The position numbers were made by a program, and so were the translations under genes. DNA of 64,000 bases, from NCBI RefSeq assembly GCF_001440415.1, contig NZ_LLYA01000112.1, forward strand, positions 62,001 through 126,000. Reading direction: 5' to 3'. Origin of the DNA: Bradyrhizobium retamae. Lineage in GTDB: Bacteria > Pseudomonadota > Alphaproteobacteria > Rhizobiales > Xanthobacteraceae. The notes under the pieces were generated by a model. That model was not told the DNA's origin. It ran no database searches and saw only the letters and a list, made by a program, of their open reading frames with translations. Positions 8,356 through 16,806 of this stretch are shown here, in pieces; the first letter of the stretch is position 1; each line of letters starts with the position of its first letter.

Positions 8356-9003
8356 ATGCCCAAAAAACGTTCTGACGATACCAGGCCGCAGCGGCGCAAT
8401 CCGGCCGCGACCCGCAAAAAGCTGCTGACGGCGGCGCGGCGCGAATTCGCCAGCAGTGGCCTCGCCGGCGCCCGGGTCGACGAGATCGCCGCGCGGGCGG
8501 GCGTCAACAAGCAGCTCGTCTATCACTATTTCGGCGACAAGGACGCTCTGTATCTGGCGGTGCTGGAATGGGTCTATGAGGAGATCCGCGCCCAGGAGCG
8601 CAAGCTCAACCTTGAGGGACTGCCGCCCGAGCAGGCCATCAAGAAGCTGATCGAGAGTTCGTTCGATCACCTTGCCGCGCATCCGGACTTCATCGTACTG
8701 CTGAACGACGAAAACCGCGGCGGCGCCCGGCATGTGCGCGGATCACGAAAACTGGAAGCGATGCATTCGCCGCTGGTCAGCCTGGTTTCGACCATTCTCG
8801 GCGAGGGCGTGAAGGCCGGCATATTCCGTAAGGGTATCAACCCCGTGCACCTCTATATCTCGATCGCCGGGCTCAGCTATTTTTACTTTTCGAACACGCC
8901 GACCCTGTCGGCGATCTTCGGCAAGGATCTGTCGAGCCGGGCCGCACGGCAGGCGCGCCGCAGGCACGTGGTCGACCTGGTGATGCATTCGCTGCGCCCA
9001 TAA
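8356..9003 (+). CDS. TetR/AcrR family transcriptional regulator
   Basis: 215 residues with an N-terminal TetR helix-turn-helix (TRKKLLTAARREFASSGLAGARVDEIAARAGVNKQLVYHYFGDKDALYLAVLE, about 17-70) and a C-terminal ligand domain resembling the TetR_C_6/RutR-like group (MHSPLVSLVSTILGEGVKAGIFRKG...HLYISIAGLSYFYFSN). The start is ATG at 8356, leaving one operator just upstream; a TTG 21 bases earlier would place the operator inside the gene. A second, better palindrome overlaps its stop codon and precedes the permease gene. Predicted repressor of itself and of the importer genes on both sides. Confidence 0.88.
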   Translation: MPKKRSDDTRPQRRNPAATRKKLLTAARREFASSGLAGARVDEIAARAGVNKQLVYHYFGDKDALYLAVLEWVYEEIRAQERKLNLEGLPPEQAIKKLIESSFDHLAAHPDFIVLLNDENRGGARHVRGSRKLEAMHSPLVSLVSTILGEGVKAGIFRKGINPVHLYISIAGLSYFYFSNTPTLSAIFGKDLSSRAARQARRRHVVDLVMHSLRP

Positions 9004-9022
9004 TCAACCAGATGGTTGATTA
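9001..9022. promoter_or_regulatory. Candidate TetR operator 2 (22-bp palindrome)
   Basis: Arms TAATCAACCA (9001-9010) and TGGTTGATTA (9013-9022) are perfect complements around a two-base centre, GA. The palindrome begins on the tetR stop codon and ends just before the importer operon, implying an internal promoter there controlled by the same regulator as site 1. Confidence 0.65.
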
Positions 9023-9091
9023 GTGGCAGAGGCCGCGGTAGATTACCGCCGCGCGGCGGGGAACCGGCCGCGCATTCAAAAGGAGCGCACG

Positions 9092-9862
9092 GTGTTCAGC
9101 AGTGACGGCGGATCGGCACGGTCTTTTGCGATCATCCTGATCGTGCATCTGGCTGTGATCGTGCTCTGGCAGGTTCTGGTCGACACCTTCCAGGTGCCGA
9201 AATTCATTTTGCCCTCGCCACTCGCGACCGTCGCAACGCTGGGTTCTCCCAGCTATGCCTGGCCCTCCAATCTGGCGGTGACGGCCATCGAAATTCTCGG
9301 CGGGTTCTGCCTCGGCGCGCTGGTCGGCATCATGCTGGCCGTGCTGTTCACCTGGTCGCCGCTGGTCAGCCTTCTGCTGCTGCCGCTGTTCGTGACGCTG
9401 AACATGATCCCGAAAGTGGCGCTGGGACCGCTGTTCATCGTCTGGTTTTCCTACGGCATCTTTCCGAACATCCTGATCGCGTTTTCGATTTGCTTCTTTC
9501 CGATCCTGCTCACCACTGCGCGTGGATTGAGTGAGGTCGAGCCTGATCTGCTGGATCTCGTGAAGTCGCTGCGCGGTTCGCGATGGACGCTATTCCGGAA
9601 GATCCAGTTGCCGGGTGCGTTGCCTTACGTGTTTTCCGGAATGAAAGTCGGCGCCATCCTGGCGGTTGCCGGCGCGATTGTCGGTGAGTTCATCGCCTCC
9701 GAGCGGGGGCTCGGCTACCTCATGATCCAGGTACAGTCTTCGCTCGATACGCCGGCGATGGTGATGGCGGTGGTGCTCCTGACATTGCTGGGCGTTGCGC
9801 TGTATGGGCTGGTGCTCGGCCTCGAACGGATGTTCGTCGTCCGTGACATCCGGCTGCAATAA
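9092..9862 (+). CDS. ABC importer permease, SsuC/BPD type
   Basis: 256-residue inner-membrane permease with about six hydrophobic segments. The cytoplasmic EAA loop (ARGLSEVEPDLLDLVKSLRGSRWTLFRKIQLPGALPYVF, about 140-178) couples to the ATPase. The GTG start at 9092 is preferred because AAAAGGAG lies 6 bases upstream; an in-frame GTG at 9023 lacks one and abuts the operator. First gene of a compact operon (permease, epimerase-like, GNAT, DapA-like, ATPase). Expected to work with the binding protein at 7253-8257. Confidence 0.87.
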   Translation: MFSSDGGSARSFAIILIVHLAVIVLWQVLVDTFQVPKFILPSPLATVATLGSPSYAWPSNLAVTAIEILGGFCLGALVGIMLAVLFTWSPLVSLLLLPLFVTLNMIPKVALGPLFIVWFSYGIFPNILIAFSICFFPILLTTARGLSEVEPDLLDLVKSLRGSRWTLFRKIQLPGALPYVFSGMKVGAILAVAGAIVGEFIASERGLGYLMIQVQSSLDTPAMVMAVVLLTLLGVALYGLVLGLERMFVVRDIRLQ

Positions 9863-9870
9863 GACAGAGA

Positions 9871-10914
9871 ATGAAGATGCTGCTGACGCGCGAAAACCTG
9901 CCGCACACGATCGCCGATATCACCACACTCGACGAACTGTTGTGTTGCCCGAGCCAGGCATTGATCGACGATCTGCGCAAGGTCGACGGCGACATCATGA
10001 TCCTGGGTGTTGCCGGCAAGATGGGGCCGACGCTGGCCGGCCTTGCCAAGGCGGCCGTGCCGGAGCGCCGCGTGATCGGCGTCGCCCGGTTCAGCGATCC
10101 CGCCGTCAAGGACTGGCTGCAGGCGCGCGGCGTCGAGACCATCAATTGCGACCTGCTCGACGAAAGCGCCATCAAGTCGCTCCCGAATATTCCGAACATC
10201 GTTTTCATGGCCGGACGCAAGTTCGGCGCCGAGGGCGACCTCTCGCTGACCTGGGCGATGAATTCGCACGTCCCAGCCCTGGTCGCGCAGGCCTTTGCGA
10301 CGTCACGTATCGTCGCGTTCTCGACCGGCTGCGTTTATCCGTTCGTGCCGGTCAACGGCAAGGGCTCGACCGAGGATATGGCGCCCGATCCGCCGGGCGA
10401 ATATGCGCAATCCTGCGTCGGGCGCGAGCGCATGTTCGAGTATTTCTCACGCAAGCATGGAACGCCTGGGCGTCTGTTCCGGCTGAACTACGCGATCGAC
10501 ATGCGTTACGGCGTGCTGCACGATATTGCGAGCAAGGTGCTGCAGGGCCAGCCGATCGACGTCAGCCTCGGCCATGTGAATTTCATCTGGCAAGGCGACG
10601 CTTCCTCGCAGGCGCTGCGCTGTCTGGCGCATTGCGAGACGCCGACCTCGCCAATCAATGTCAGTGGCCACGAGATCCTGGCGGTGCGCGACCTCGCCGC
10701 AAAATTCGGCCAACGCATCGGCCGCGCGCCCGTGATTGTCGGTAAAGAGGAGCCGACGGCGTGGCTCACCGACACGTCGCAGGCGGTGAAACTATTCGGC
10801 TTGCCGATCGTCGATACCGAGCAGCTCATCAGTTGGACCGCCGATTGGGTATCGCGCTCGATGCCGAGCCTCGGCAAGCCCACCAAATACGAGGTGCGCG
10901 ATGGCCGCTATTGA
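9871..10914 (+). CDS. NAD-dependent epimerase/dehydratase-like protein (extended SDR fold)
   Basis: 347 residues with the nucleotide-binding loop GVAGKMG at about 46-52 and the strand FSTGCVYPF at 150-158, both typical of extended short-chain dehydrogenases. The catalytic YxxxK is altered: the tyrosine aligns at Y178 but position +4 is Cys182 (Y-A-Q-S-C), so the usual lysine is missing. It may be a non-canonical oxidoreductase or an NAD-binding protein with another role. It starts 8 bases after the permease stop and overlaps the next gene by 14 bases. Substrate unknown; the context suggests it acts on the imported compound. Confidence 0.75.
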   Translation: MKMLLTRENLPHTIADITTLDELLCCPSQALIDDLRKVDGDIMILGVAGKMGPTLAGLAKAAVPERRVIGVARFSDPAVKDWLQARGVETINCDLLDESAIKSLPNIPNIVFMAGRKFGAEGDLSLTWAMNSHVPALVAQAFATSRIVAFSTGCVYPFVPVNGKGSTEDMAPDPPGEYAQSCVGRERMFEYFSRKHGTPGRLFRLNYAIDMRYGVLHDIASKVLQGQPIDVSLGHVNFIWQGDASSQALRCLAHCETPTSPINVSGHEILAVRDLAAKFGQRIGRAPVIVGKEEPTAWLTDTSQAVKLFGLPIVDTEQLISWTADWVSRSMPSLGKPTKYEVRDGRY

Positions 10915-11725
10915 GCCCATCGACATCGTCGAACTCGATGTTAGCGACGCGAAGGTTGGGCTCGTGCTGTCGACCGAAGCCGGCTGGAACCAGAACGAAG
11001 CCGACTGGCGCTTTTTCCTGAGCCAAGGGGTCGTATTCGGCGCGCGCGACGGTAACCGGTTGTTGGCGACAGCGGCGCTGCTGCCCTACTCGGCCGGCAA
11101 TGCCTGGATCAGCATGGTGCTGGTGACCGCCAACTTTCGCCGCCGCGGCCTTGCGACCAGGCTCGTCGATACCTGCCTGGAAGCGGCCGCGCGGCGCCGG
11201 CTCACAACCTGGCTTGATGCCACGCCGGCTGGTGCGGCCGTCTATGGTCCGCTCGGTTTTGCGCCGACGCTGCAACTGCGGCGGTTGCGGTTGGAAAAGC
11301 CGCAAGGCACCACAGCGACAAGGCCGCTCGCGGCCGGCAACCTCGAAGCCCTGGCCGCGCGCGATGGCGGCGCCATGGGATTCGACCGCAGCACATTGCT
11401 GTCGGAATTTGCTGCGCGCCCGGGCTCTCGCATCGTGTCGGATGCTCGAGCCATGGCCCTGATCCGCGCTGGGCGCACCGCACGGCACATCGGTCCAGTC
11501 CTGGCCGACCACGCCGATCAGGCGTTGGCATTGGTCGACGCCATCACTAGCTCCGAGACTGGCCCCTGGCTGATCGACGCCGTTCAATCTCAGGACGCGT
11601 TTCTGAACGGTCTCGTTCGCTCGGGCTGGAATATCGAGCGGCCATTTCAGCGCATGCGCTTTGGCTCCGCGACTGCCTCGCCCGCGCAACCGCCGTTCGC
11701 CGTCGCCGGCCCGGAATTCGGATAG
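10901..11725 (+). CDS. GNAT family N-acetyltransferase
   Basis: 274 residues. The N-terminal half has the GNAT acetyl-CoA site: ISMVLVTANFRRRGLATRLVDTCLEAA (about 70-95) with the R/Q-x-x-G-x-G/A pattern as R-R-G-L-A, followed by a YGPLGFAPT strand as in GNAT motif B. The C-terminal half, about 125 residues, looks like the extra GNAT-like or SCP2-type domain seen in two-domain acetyltransferases. It overlaps the epimerase-like gene by 14 bases, so the two are translationally coupled. Acceptor amine unknown. Confidence 0.8.
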   Translation: MAAIEPIDIVELDVSDAKVGLVLSTEAGWNQNEADWRFFLSQGVVFGARDGNRLLATAALLPYSAGNAWISMVLVTANFRRRGLATRLVDTCLEAAARRRLTTWLDATPAGAAVYGPLGFAPTLQLRRLRLEKPQGTTATRPLAAGNLEALAARDGGAMGFDRSTLLSEFAARPGSRIVSDARAMALIRAGRTARHIGPVLADHADQALALVDAITSSETGPWLIDAVQSQDAFLNGLVRSGWNIERPFQRMRFGSATASPAQPPFAVAGPEFG

Positions 11726-11736
11726 GAACAGCTTCC

Positions 11737-12792
11737 ATGCATCATAGCGAAATCAAGCCAGAGGTTCGGAAGCTGATCGCCGACGGCACCGTGCTTCCGG
11801 CGCATCCGCTCGCGCTCGACGCCACCCGCGCACTCGACGTACGGCATCAGCGGGCGCTAACGCGCTATTACCTCGATGCTGGCGCCGGAGGATTGGCCGT
11901 GGGCGTGCACACCACGCAATTCGCGATCCGCGACGTCGGCATGTACCGTCCGGTGCTGGAGCTGGCGGCCGAGACCGCCGCTTCATGGACCAAACGGCCG
12001 GTCGCGATGATCGCGGGACTGGCCGGTTCGACACAGCAGGCTGTTGCAGAGGCGCAGACCGCGCGCAGCATTGGCTATCACGCCGGCCTGCTCAGCCTGG
12101 CTGCGATGAAATCGGCATCCGAGGACGACATCATTGCGCATTGCGAGGCAGTCGCACGCGAGATCCCGCTGGTCGGCTTCTATTTGCAGCCGACCGTCGG
12201 CGGCGTGATCCTCAGCGCCGATTTCTGGAAGCGCTTTGCGGCCATCGATAACGTCATCGCGATCAAGATCGCTCCGTTCAATCGCTATCGGACGCTGGAC
12301 GTGCTGCGTGGGGTGGCTGCCGCCGGCGCACTTGACCGCGTCGCGCTCTATACCGGCAACGACGATCACATCCTGCTTGACCTCACTTTGCCGTTCGACC
12401 TCCGCGACAAGGGCGTCACCACGCGAGCATACTTCAAGGGCGGCCTGCTCGGGCACTGGTCGGTGTGGACCGCGAGCGCGATCAGGCAGTTCGAGATGTG
12501 CAAGGCGACACGCGGCAAGGATACCGTGCCGGCCGATCTCTTGGCGCTCGACGCGCGCGTCACCGACTGCAACAGCGCGTTCTTCGACGTTGCCAATAAT
12601 TTTCACGGCTGCATCGCCGGTTGCCACGAAATCCTGCGGCGGCAGGGATTGATGCAGGGTCTCTGGTGTCTCGATCCCGCCGAAGGGCTGAGCCCGGGCC
12701 AGATGCAGGAGATCGACCGCGTCTGCCGCGAGCATGCCGATCTCTCCGACGACGGCTTCGTGAAGGCGAACCTGCAGAAATGGCTGGCATGA
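11737..12792 (+). CDS. DapA-like (dihydrodipicolinate synthase superfamily) aldolase/lyase
   Basis: 351-residue TIM-barrel protein of the NAL/DHDPS superfamily. Features are GAGGLAVGVHTTQFAI near the N-terminus (equivalent of the G-x-x-G-x-x-x-T-x-E loop, with no E), GYHAGLLSLAAM, an FYLQPTVGG strand at the position of the conserved tyrosine strand, and IKIAPFNRYRTLD with the probable Schiff-base lysine. The deviations argue for another 2-keto acid or a related carbonyl substrate, not dihydrodipicolinate. The stop TGA overlaps the ATPase start as ATGA. The operon position suggests it cleaves a product derived from the imported compound. Confidence 0.78.
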   Translation: MHHSEIKPEVRKLIADGTVLPAHPLALDATRALDVRHQRALTRYYLDAGAGGLAVGVHTTQFAIRDVGMYRPVLELAAETAASWTKRPVAMIAGLAGSTQQAVAEAQTARSIGYHAGLLSLAAMKSASEDDIIAHCEAVAREIPLVGFYLQPTVGGVILSADFWKRFAAIDNVIAIKIAPFNRYRTLDVLRGVAAAGALDRVALYTGNDDHILLDLTLPFDLRDKGVTTRAYFKGGLLGHWSVWTASAIRQFEMCKATRGKDTVPADLLALDARVTDCNSAFFDVANNFHGCIAGCHEILRRQGLMQGLWCLDPAEGLSPGQMQEIDRVCREHADLSDDGFVKANLQKWLA

Positions 12793-13568
12793 CGGCGGAC
12801 GAGCCCTTCATCAGCCTGCGCAACGTCCGCAAGGTCTATCGGTCCAAGGGCGCGGAATTCCTCGCCGTCTCCGACGTCACCATGGACGTCAAGGAAGGCG
12901 AACTGGTTTCGCTGGTCGGCCCGTCCGGCTGCGGCAAGACCACCGTGCTGAAGATACTGGCCGGATTGCATGACGCCGACGGCGGCACGATCAAGATCGG
13001 TAACGCGAAGACGCCGTTTGATCCGGCGCGCGACATCGGCATGGTGTTCCAGCAGGCCCTGCTGCTGAAATGGCGAACCATTTTGGACAACGTGCTGCTG
13101 CCGGCCGAAATCGTCGGCTTGCCGATGAAGGCTGCGCGGAGCCGAGCCCGGGATCTGCTCAACTTGGTCGGACTGGCTGGCTACGAGGATAGATATCCGC
13201 AGCAATTGTCCGGCGGCATGCAGCAACGCACGGCCATCGCCCGCGCCTTCATCCACGATCCCAAGCTGATCCTGATGGACGAGCCGTTCGGTGCGCTAGA
13301 CGCGCTGACCCGCGAGCAGATGAACCTCGAAATGCTGCGGATCTGGCGCGAAAGCGGCAAGACCATTCTGTTCGTGACGCACTCAATCCAGGAAGCGGTG
13401 TTCCTCGCCTCGCATTGCGCCGTGCTCACCGCAGGTCCGGCGCGAATGGCGGAATATTTCCCGATCGAGCTGCCGTTTCCCCGCGCATTGCCGATCAAGA
13501 CCACTGATGAGTTCGGCGCCTATGCGCGGCGGATTTACGCGCGGCTGGGATTGAGCCCGGGGACATAG
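12789..13568 (+). CDS. ABC importer ATPase, SsuB/TauB type
   Basis: 259 residues. Walker A GPSGCGKTT (about 45), Q-loop FQQALLLKW, signature LSGGMQQR, Walker B LILMDEPFGALD and switch histidine FVTHS are all intact. The start at 12789 gives the ATGA overlap with the DapA-like gene; an ATG nine bases earlier is possible. Completes the importer with the permease at 9092 and the divergent binding protein. Last gene of the operon. Confidence 0.9.
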   Translation: MTADEPFISLRNVRKVYRSKGAEFLAVSDVTMDVKEGELVSLVGPSGCGKTTVLKILAGLHDADGGTIKIGNAKTPFDPARDIGMVFQQALLLKWRTILDNVLLPAEIVGLPMKAARSRARDLLNLVGLAGYEDRYPQQLSGGMQQRTAIARAFIHDPKLILMDEPFGALDALTREQMNLEMLRIWRESGKTILFVTHSIQEAVFLASHCAVLTAGPARMAEYFPIELPFPRALPIKTTDEFGAYARRIYARLGLSPGT

Positions 13569-13702
13569 CCTGCAGGCGCGCCAGGACTTCGGCGGCCCGC
13601 CTCGCATACGCATCATGCAAACTGAGAGCCTGTGGCCAGCGCGGCGTCCGTAGTACACGCCCCGCTAGGGCGCGTCCGCGCCGGCGTGGAGAGCCCGACA
13701 GA

Positions 13703-15094
13703 ATGTCCGCAGACTTAGCCCCCAAACCATCCGCCGCACCCATCGACGGCCTGCCTCCCGAACTCAGGCGCTGGGCGGTGGCGGCGATCTTCACCGCGCT
13801 GGCGCTGGCCTCGCTGGATACCGCGATCGCCAATATCGCGCTGCCCGCCATCGCGGCCGACCTCCATGTCAGCCCGGCCGACGTGGTCTGGGTCGTCAAT
13901 ATCTACCAAATCGCCTTGGTCGCGACGCTGCTGCCGCTCGGCGCACTCGGCGAAATCGTCGGTCATGAGCGGATCTATATCGGCGGCCTCGTGCTGTTTA
14001 CGCTGGCCTCGCTCGGCTGCGCCTTGGCATGGTCGCTGCCGAGCCTGACGGCGGCGCGGGCGCTGCAGGGGCTGGGCGCCAGCGGCATCATGAGCGTGAA
14101 TGCGGCGCTGGTCCGTTTTGTCTATCCGACCCACATGCTGGGGCGCGGCTTCGGCCACAACGCACTCGTGGTCGGAACGGCATTCACCTTCGGTCCGACC
14201 ATTGCCTCCGCGATCCTTGCGATCGGAGCGTGGCCGTGGCTGTTCGCGATCAACCTTCCCTTCGGTCTGGTCGCAATCTGGATCGGCCTGAAGACATTGC
14301 CCAAAACGCCGCGCGCGAAACACGCGTTCGATTTTGCGAGCGCAGCGCTGACCGCAAGCTGTCTCGGGCTGTTCATCATCGGCATCGGCAGCGCGGCACA
14401 TCAGGCGCCGCCCGTCCTTGTCGGAGTGGCGCTTGGCGCGGCATTGCTGCTCGGCTGGATCATGACCCGACGGGATGTTGACCATCCGGCGCCGATGTTG
14501 CCGATCGACCTGTTCCGGAGGCCGATGTTCGCGCTGTCGGCCGCCACGTCGGTCTGTACATTCGCGGTGCAGGGACTGGCCTTCGTTTCGCTGCCCTTCT
14601 ACTTCGAGGACGTGCTGCATCGCTCCCAGGTCGAGACCGGCTTCTTCATGACGCCCTGGCCGCTGGTGGTGGCGATCATGGCGCCGATCGGGGGCCGGCT
14701 TTCCGATCGCTATCCCGTCGGCATCCTCGGCGGCCTCGGGCTGGTATTGCTCGGTATCGGCATGGCGCTGCTGGCAACGCTGCCTTCGGATCCTAGCGTT
14801 GCCAACATCGTCTGGCGCACGGTGATCTGCGGAGTCGGATTCGGCTTCTTTCAAACGCCGAATTTGCGGGCGCTGATGTCGAGCGCGCCGCCGCACCGCA
14901 GTGGCAGCGCGAGCGGCATCGTCGCAACTGCTCGTCTGACCGGGCAGACCCTCGGCGCCGCGCTCGCGGCCCTTTGCTTTGCGCTGGCCGGAAACGACGG
15001 TGCGACGGTCGCGCTGATGCTGGGGGCCGGATTTGCCGCGCTCGGAAGCCTGATGAGTTTCCTGCGTCTGACGGTGGGCACCGAAAAGACATGA
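13703..15094 (+). CDS. MFS transporter, DHA2 (14-helix) family
   Basis: 463-residue inner-membrane protein with about 14 hydrophobic helices. The first helix has LALASLDTAIANIALPAIAADL, the DHA2 motif (LDxTIVNVALP) with Ala-Asn replacing Val-Asn. The motif-A-like loop reads GALGEIVGHERIYIGGL and helix 5 has an antiporter motif-C-like AFTFGPTIASAIL. Probable proton-driven drug or metabolite exporter; substrate unknown. It is separated by 134 bases from the preceding operon and is convergent with the DUF1772 gene. Confidence 0.87.
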   Translation: MSADLAPKPSAAPIDGLPPELRRWAVAAIFTALALASLDTAIANIALPAIAADLHVSPADVVWVVNIYQIALVATLLPLGALGEIVGHERIYIGGLVLFTLASLGCALAWSLPSLTAARALQGLGASGIMSVNAALVRFVYPTHMLGRGFGHNALVVGTAFTFGPTIASAILAIGAWPWLFAINLPFGLVAIWIGLKTLPKTPRAKHAFDFASAALTASCLGLFIIGIGSAAHQAPPVLVGVALGAALLLGWIMTRRDVDHPAPMLPIDLFRRPMFALSAATSVCTFAVQGLAFVSLPFYFEDVLHRSQVETGFFMTPWPLVVAIMAPIGGRLSDRYPVGILGGLGLVLLGIGMALLATLPSDPSVANIVWRTVICGVGFGFFQTPNLRALMSSAPPHRSGSASGIVATARLTGQTLGAALAALCFALAGNDGATVALMLGAGFAALGSLMSFLRLTVGTEKT

Positions 15095-15134
15095 TGCAAC
15101 GCAGGGACACGCCCCTGTTCGCTGCGCCTCGAAT

Positions 15135-15214
15135 CCGGTTCTGATTGAGAACCGGGCTCTAGATTCTTGTTTTGACGCGTTTTCTTGACGCGAACCGGTG
15201 TCGCTTGAAAACGC
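15135..15214. repeat. Palindromic intergenic repeat between convergent genes
   Basis: Two hairpins in tandem: CCGGTTCT/AGAACCGG (15135-15142 and 15148-15155, loop GATTG) and GCGTTTTC/GAAAACGC (15177-15184 and 15207-15214). The second, with the text around it (TTGACGCGAACCGGT), resembles a short repeat I recall as frequent in Bradyrhizobium and Rhodopseudomonas. It can serve as a bidirectional terminator for the MFS and DUF1772 genes. Confidence 0.6.
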
Positions 15215-15215
15215 T

Positions 15216-15644
15216 CTAATTGAGCGCCCAAAGATAAGCCAGCGTTGCCGCGATCCCAAGACCCGTTCTGACCGCGTGCAACCCTCCCCACTTCACGATC
15301 AGCGCACGTGACTGCGGGCCGGCGTCCTTCTCGTCGATAGCGTTCAGCAGGCGGTTGGTCGGCATGATGCCGATCAGCGTATAGGGCCAGTTGGCGAGAA
15401 TGAGCACCGCGCCGACGATCCAGCGCCAATCCCGCGTCAGCCAGGCAGCGGTCAGGCCGAGCACGCCGGAAATGACTGCGCAACTCGCCTGCATCGCAAA
15501 GCCGCGCGCGTAACTTGGTTTCCACTGCCTTAAGAGGCCCCGGTCATCGAGGCCGAGACGCGCCGGCTGTTCGGCAAAATTGATGAAGAAGGCGGCGCCG
15601 GCGAACGCCGCCGCGACGACCATTGCAAGCTGTCCTGCAAACAT
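15216..15644 (-). CDS. DUF1772 family membrane protein
   Basis: 142 residues, about four membrane helices. The pattern NFAEQPARL near the start, [30 protein letters not shown] in the middle and a conserved W-G-x-L/H-A-x-R-T near the end ([13 protein letters not shown]) is that of DUF1772 (anthrone-oxygenase-like) proteins. Biochemical role unknown. It is divergent from a MarR gene over two palindromes, a common pairing for this family, so it is probably repressed by that MarR protein. Confidence 0.75.
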   Translation of the reverse strand: MFAGQLAMVVAAAFAGAAFFINFAEQPARLGLDDRGLLRQWKPSYARGFAMQASCAVISGVLGLTAAWLTRDWRWIVGAVLILANWPYTLIGIMPTNRLLNAIDEKDAGPQSRALIVKWGGLHAVRTGLGIAATLAYLWALN

Positions 15645-15671
15645 TATTCACACCACACCCGCTTTGCTATT

Positions 15672-15687
15672 TGACAATAAATTGTCA
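15672..15687. promoter_or_regulatory. Candidate MarR operator 1
   Basis: TGACAAT-AA-ATTGTCA is a perfect palindrome with 7-bp arms in the 63-base gap between the divergent DUF1772 and marR genes. It shares the half-site TTGTCA/TGACAA with the second palindrome 13 bases downstream. Confidence 0.6.
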
Positions 15688-15700
15688 TCTTGGATATTAA

Positions 15701-15714
15701 TTGTCAAATGACAA
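15701..15714. promoter_or_regulatory. Candidate MarR operator 2, overlapping the start codon
   Basis: TTGTCA-AA-TGACAA is a perfect palindrome that covers the ATG at 15708. Binding here would block marR translation-start-proximal transcription, giving autoregulation. Confidence 0.55.
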
Positions 15715-16166
15715 CGAAACGACATACGCCCGGCGGTCAGGCCTTGACCGAGCTGGTTCTCGCCGTGTTCCGCCTCAATGGACGCTTGCTCGCGGCCGGT
15801 GACCGGCTTGTTTCGGACCTCGGCCTCACCAGCGCGCGCTGGCAGGTGCTGGGCGCAATCGCGCTTGCGCCAAGTCCGCAGCCGGTGGCCTGGCTTGCGC
15901 GCAGCATGGGACTCAATCGACAGGGAGTGCAGCGCATTGTGAACGAGATGGCAGAGGATGGCCTCGTGGAGCTGCGGCCCAATCCGAATCACCGCCGGGC
16001 ACACCTCGTCGCGCTAACCAGGCGTGGGCAGGATGCCTTCGAAACCGCCAGCGCACTCCAGGTTCCGTGGGCAAATGCCCTTGCGAAGGGGCTTAATCCC
16101 GATGAGCTCGCCGCGATGACCCGTATCGCGAAGCTGCTGATCGAGCGCCTTGATGAGTCCGCGTAG
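15708..16166 (+). CDS. MarR family transcriptional regulator
   Basis: 152 residues. The winged helix spans about 35-105 (LTSARWQVLGAIALAPSPQPVAWLARSMGLNRQGVQRIVNEMAEDGLVELRPNPNHRRAHLVALTRRG), with the typical wing N-P-N-H-R-R. Predicted dimeric repressor of itself and the divergent DUF1772 gene via the TTGTCA palindromes. ATG 15708 is preferred over a TTG at 15690. Confidence 0.87.
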   Translation: MTTKRHTPGGQALTELVLAVFRLNGRLLAAGDRLVSDLGLTSARWQVLGAIALAPSPQPVAWLARSMGLNRQGVQRIVNEMAEDGLVELRPNPNHRRAHLVALTRRGQDAFETASALQVPWANALAKGLNPDELAAMTRIAKLLIERLDESA

Positions 16167-16197
16167 CCCCTACCCTCTAACAAGGACACCAAAATCA

Positions 16198-16218
16198 GCC
16201 AGGTTGCGGAAACCTGGC
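16198..16218. terminator. Hairpin after marR
   Basis: GCCAGGTT (16198-16205), loop GCGGA, AACCTGGC (16211-16218): a perfect 8-bp stem 31 bases after the marR stop and about 130 bases before the iorA-like gene. There is no T-tract. Confidence 0.4.
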
Positions 16219-16346
16219 GTAACACCGGCGGATCGACTTTCTTCCCGTTCGTCAAGCGCGCGTTTTCTTGATTTGAACTGTTCTATTTTCTCGGATCACA
16301 TCGCGCCCGGTTCAATTGGCGAATTGGACTCAAAAAGGGACATGCG

Positions 16347-16796
16347 ATGGCAAACCTCACAATCAACGGCAAAACAATCAATGTGGACGTCGAAGACGAC
16401 ACGCCACTGCTCTGGGCTATCAGGGAGAATGTCGGGCTGACCGGCACCAAATATGGGTGCGGGATTGCACTATGCGGCGCCTGCACCGTTCACGTCGACG
16501 GGGTCGCGATGCGTTCCTGCGGCATGACGGTCAGCGAGGCCGTCGGCAAGCAGATCACCACGATCGAAGGTCTCGCCTCAAATGGCGCGCTGCATAAGGT
16601 GCAGCAGGCCTGGGTGGCCAACGACGTCCCGCAATGCGGCTATTGCCAGAGCGGCATGATCATGGCGGTCGCAGCCCTTCTCAACGAAAAGCCGAAGCCG
16701 ACCGATCAGGATATCAACGAGGCCATCACCAATATCTGCCGATGCGGCACCTTCCAGCAGGTCCGCGAGGCGATCCACGCCGCCGCGAACGCTTGA
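16347..16796 (+). CDS. Molybdenum hydroxylase small subunit (2Fe-2S), IorA-like
   Basis: 149 residues with two 2Fe-2S sites. The plant-ferredoxin-type site is [16 protein letters not shown] (about 38-53), with the last cysteine in MRSC near 57; the second site is CGYCQSG...NICRCG (about 97-135). This is the small electron-transfer subunit of xanthine-oxidase-family enzymes, closest in style to isoquinoline 1-oxidoreductase alpha. A GGGAC site precedes the ATG. The catalytic subunit starts 10 bases downstream. Electrons probably pass to the haem proteins encoded next. Confidence 0.9.
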   Translation: MANLTINGKTINVDVEDDTPLLWAIRENVGLTGTKYGCGIALCGACTVHVDGVAMRSCGMTVSEAVGKQITTIEGLASNGALHKVQQAWVANDVPQCGYCQSGMIMAVAALLNEKPKPTDQDINEAITNICRCGTFQQVREAIHAAANA

Positions 16797-16806
16797 GGGG
16801 AACGCC

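Noticed and set aside
13715..15259. A 514-codon minus-strand frame opposite the MFS gene
   Set aside because: The sequence is Arg/Gln/Asp-rich without hydrophobic segments or motifs, and the sense strand encodes a clear 14-helix transporter.
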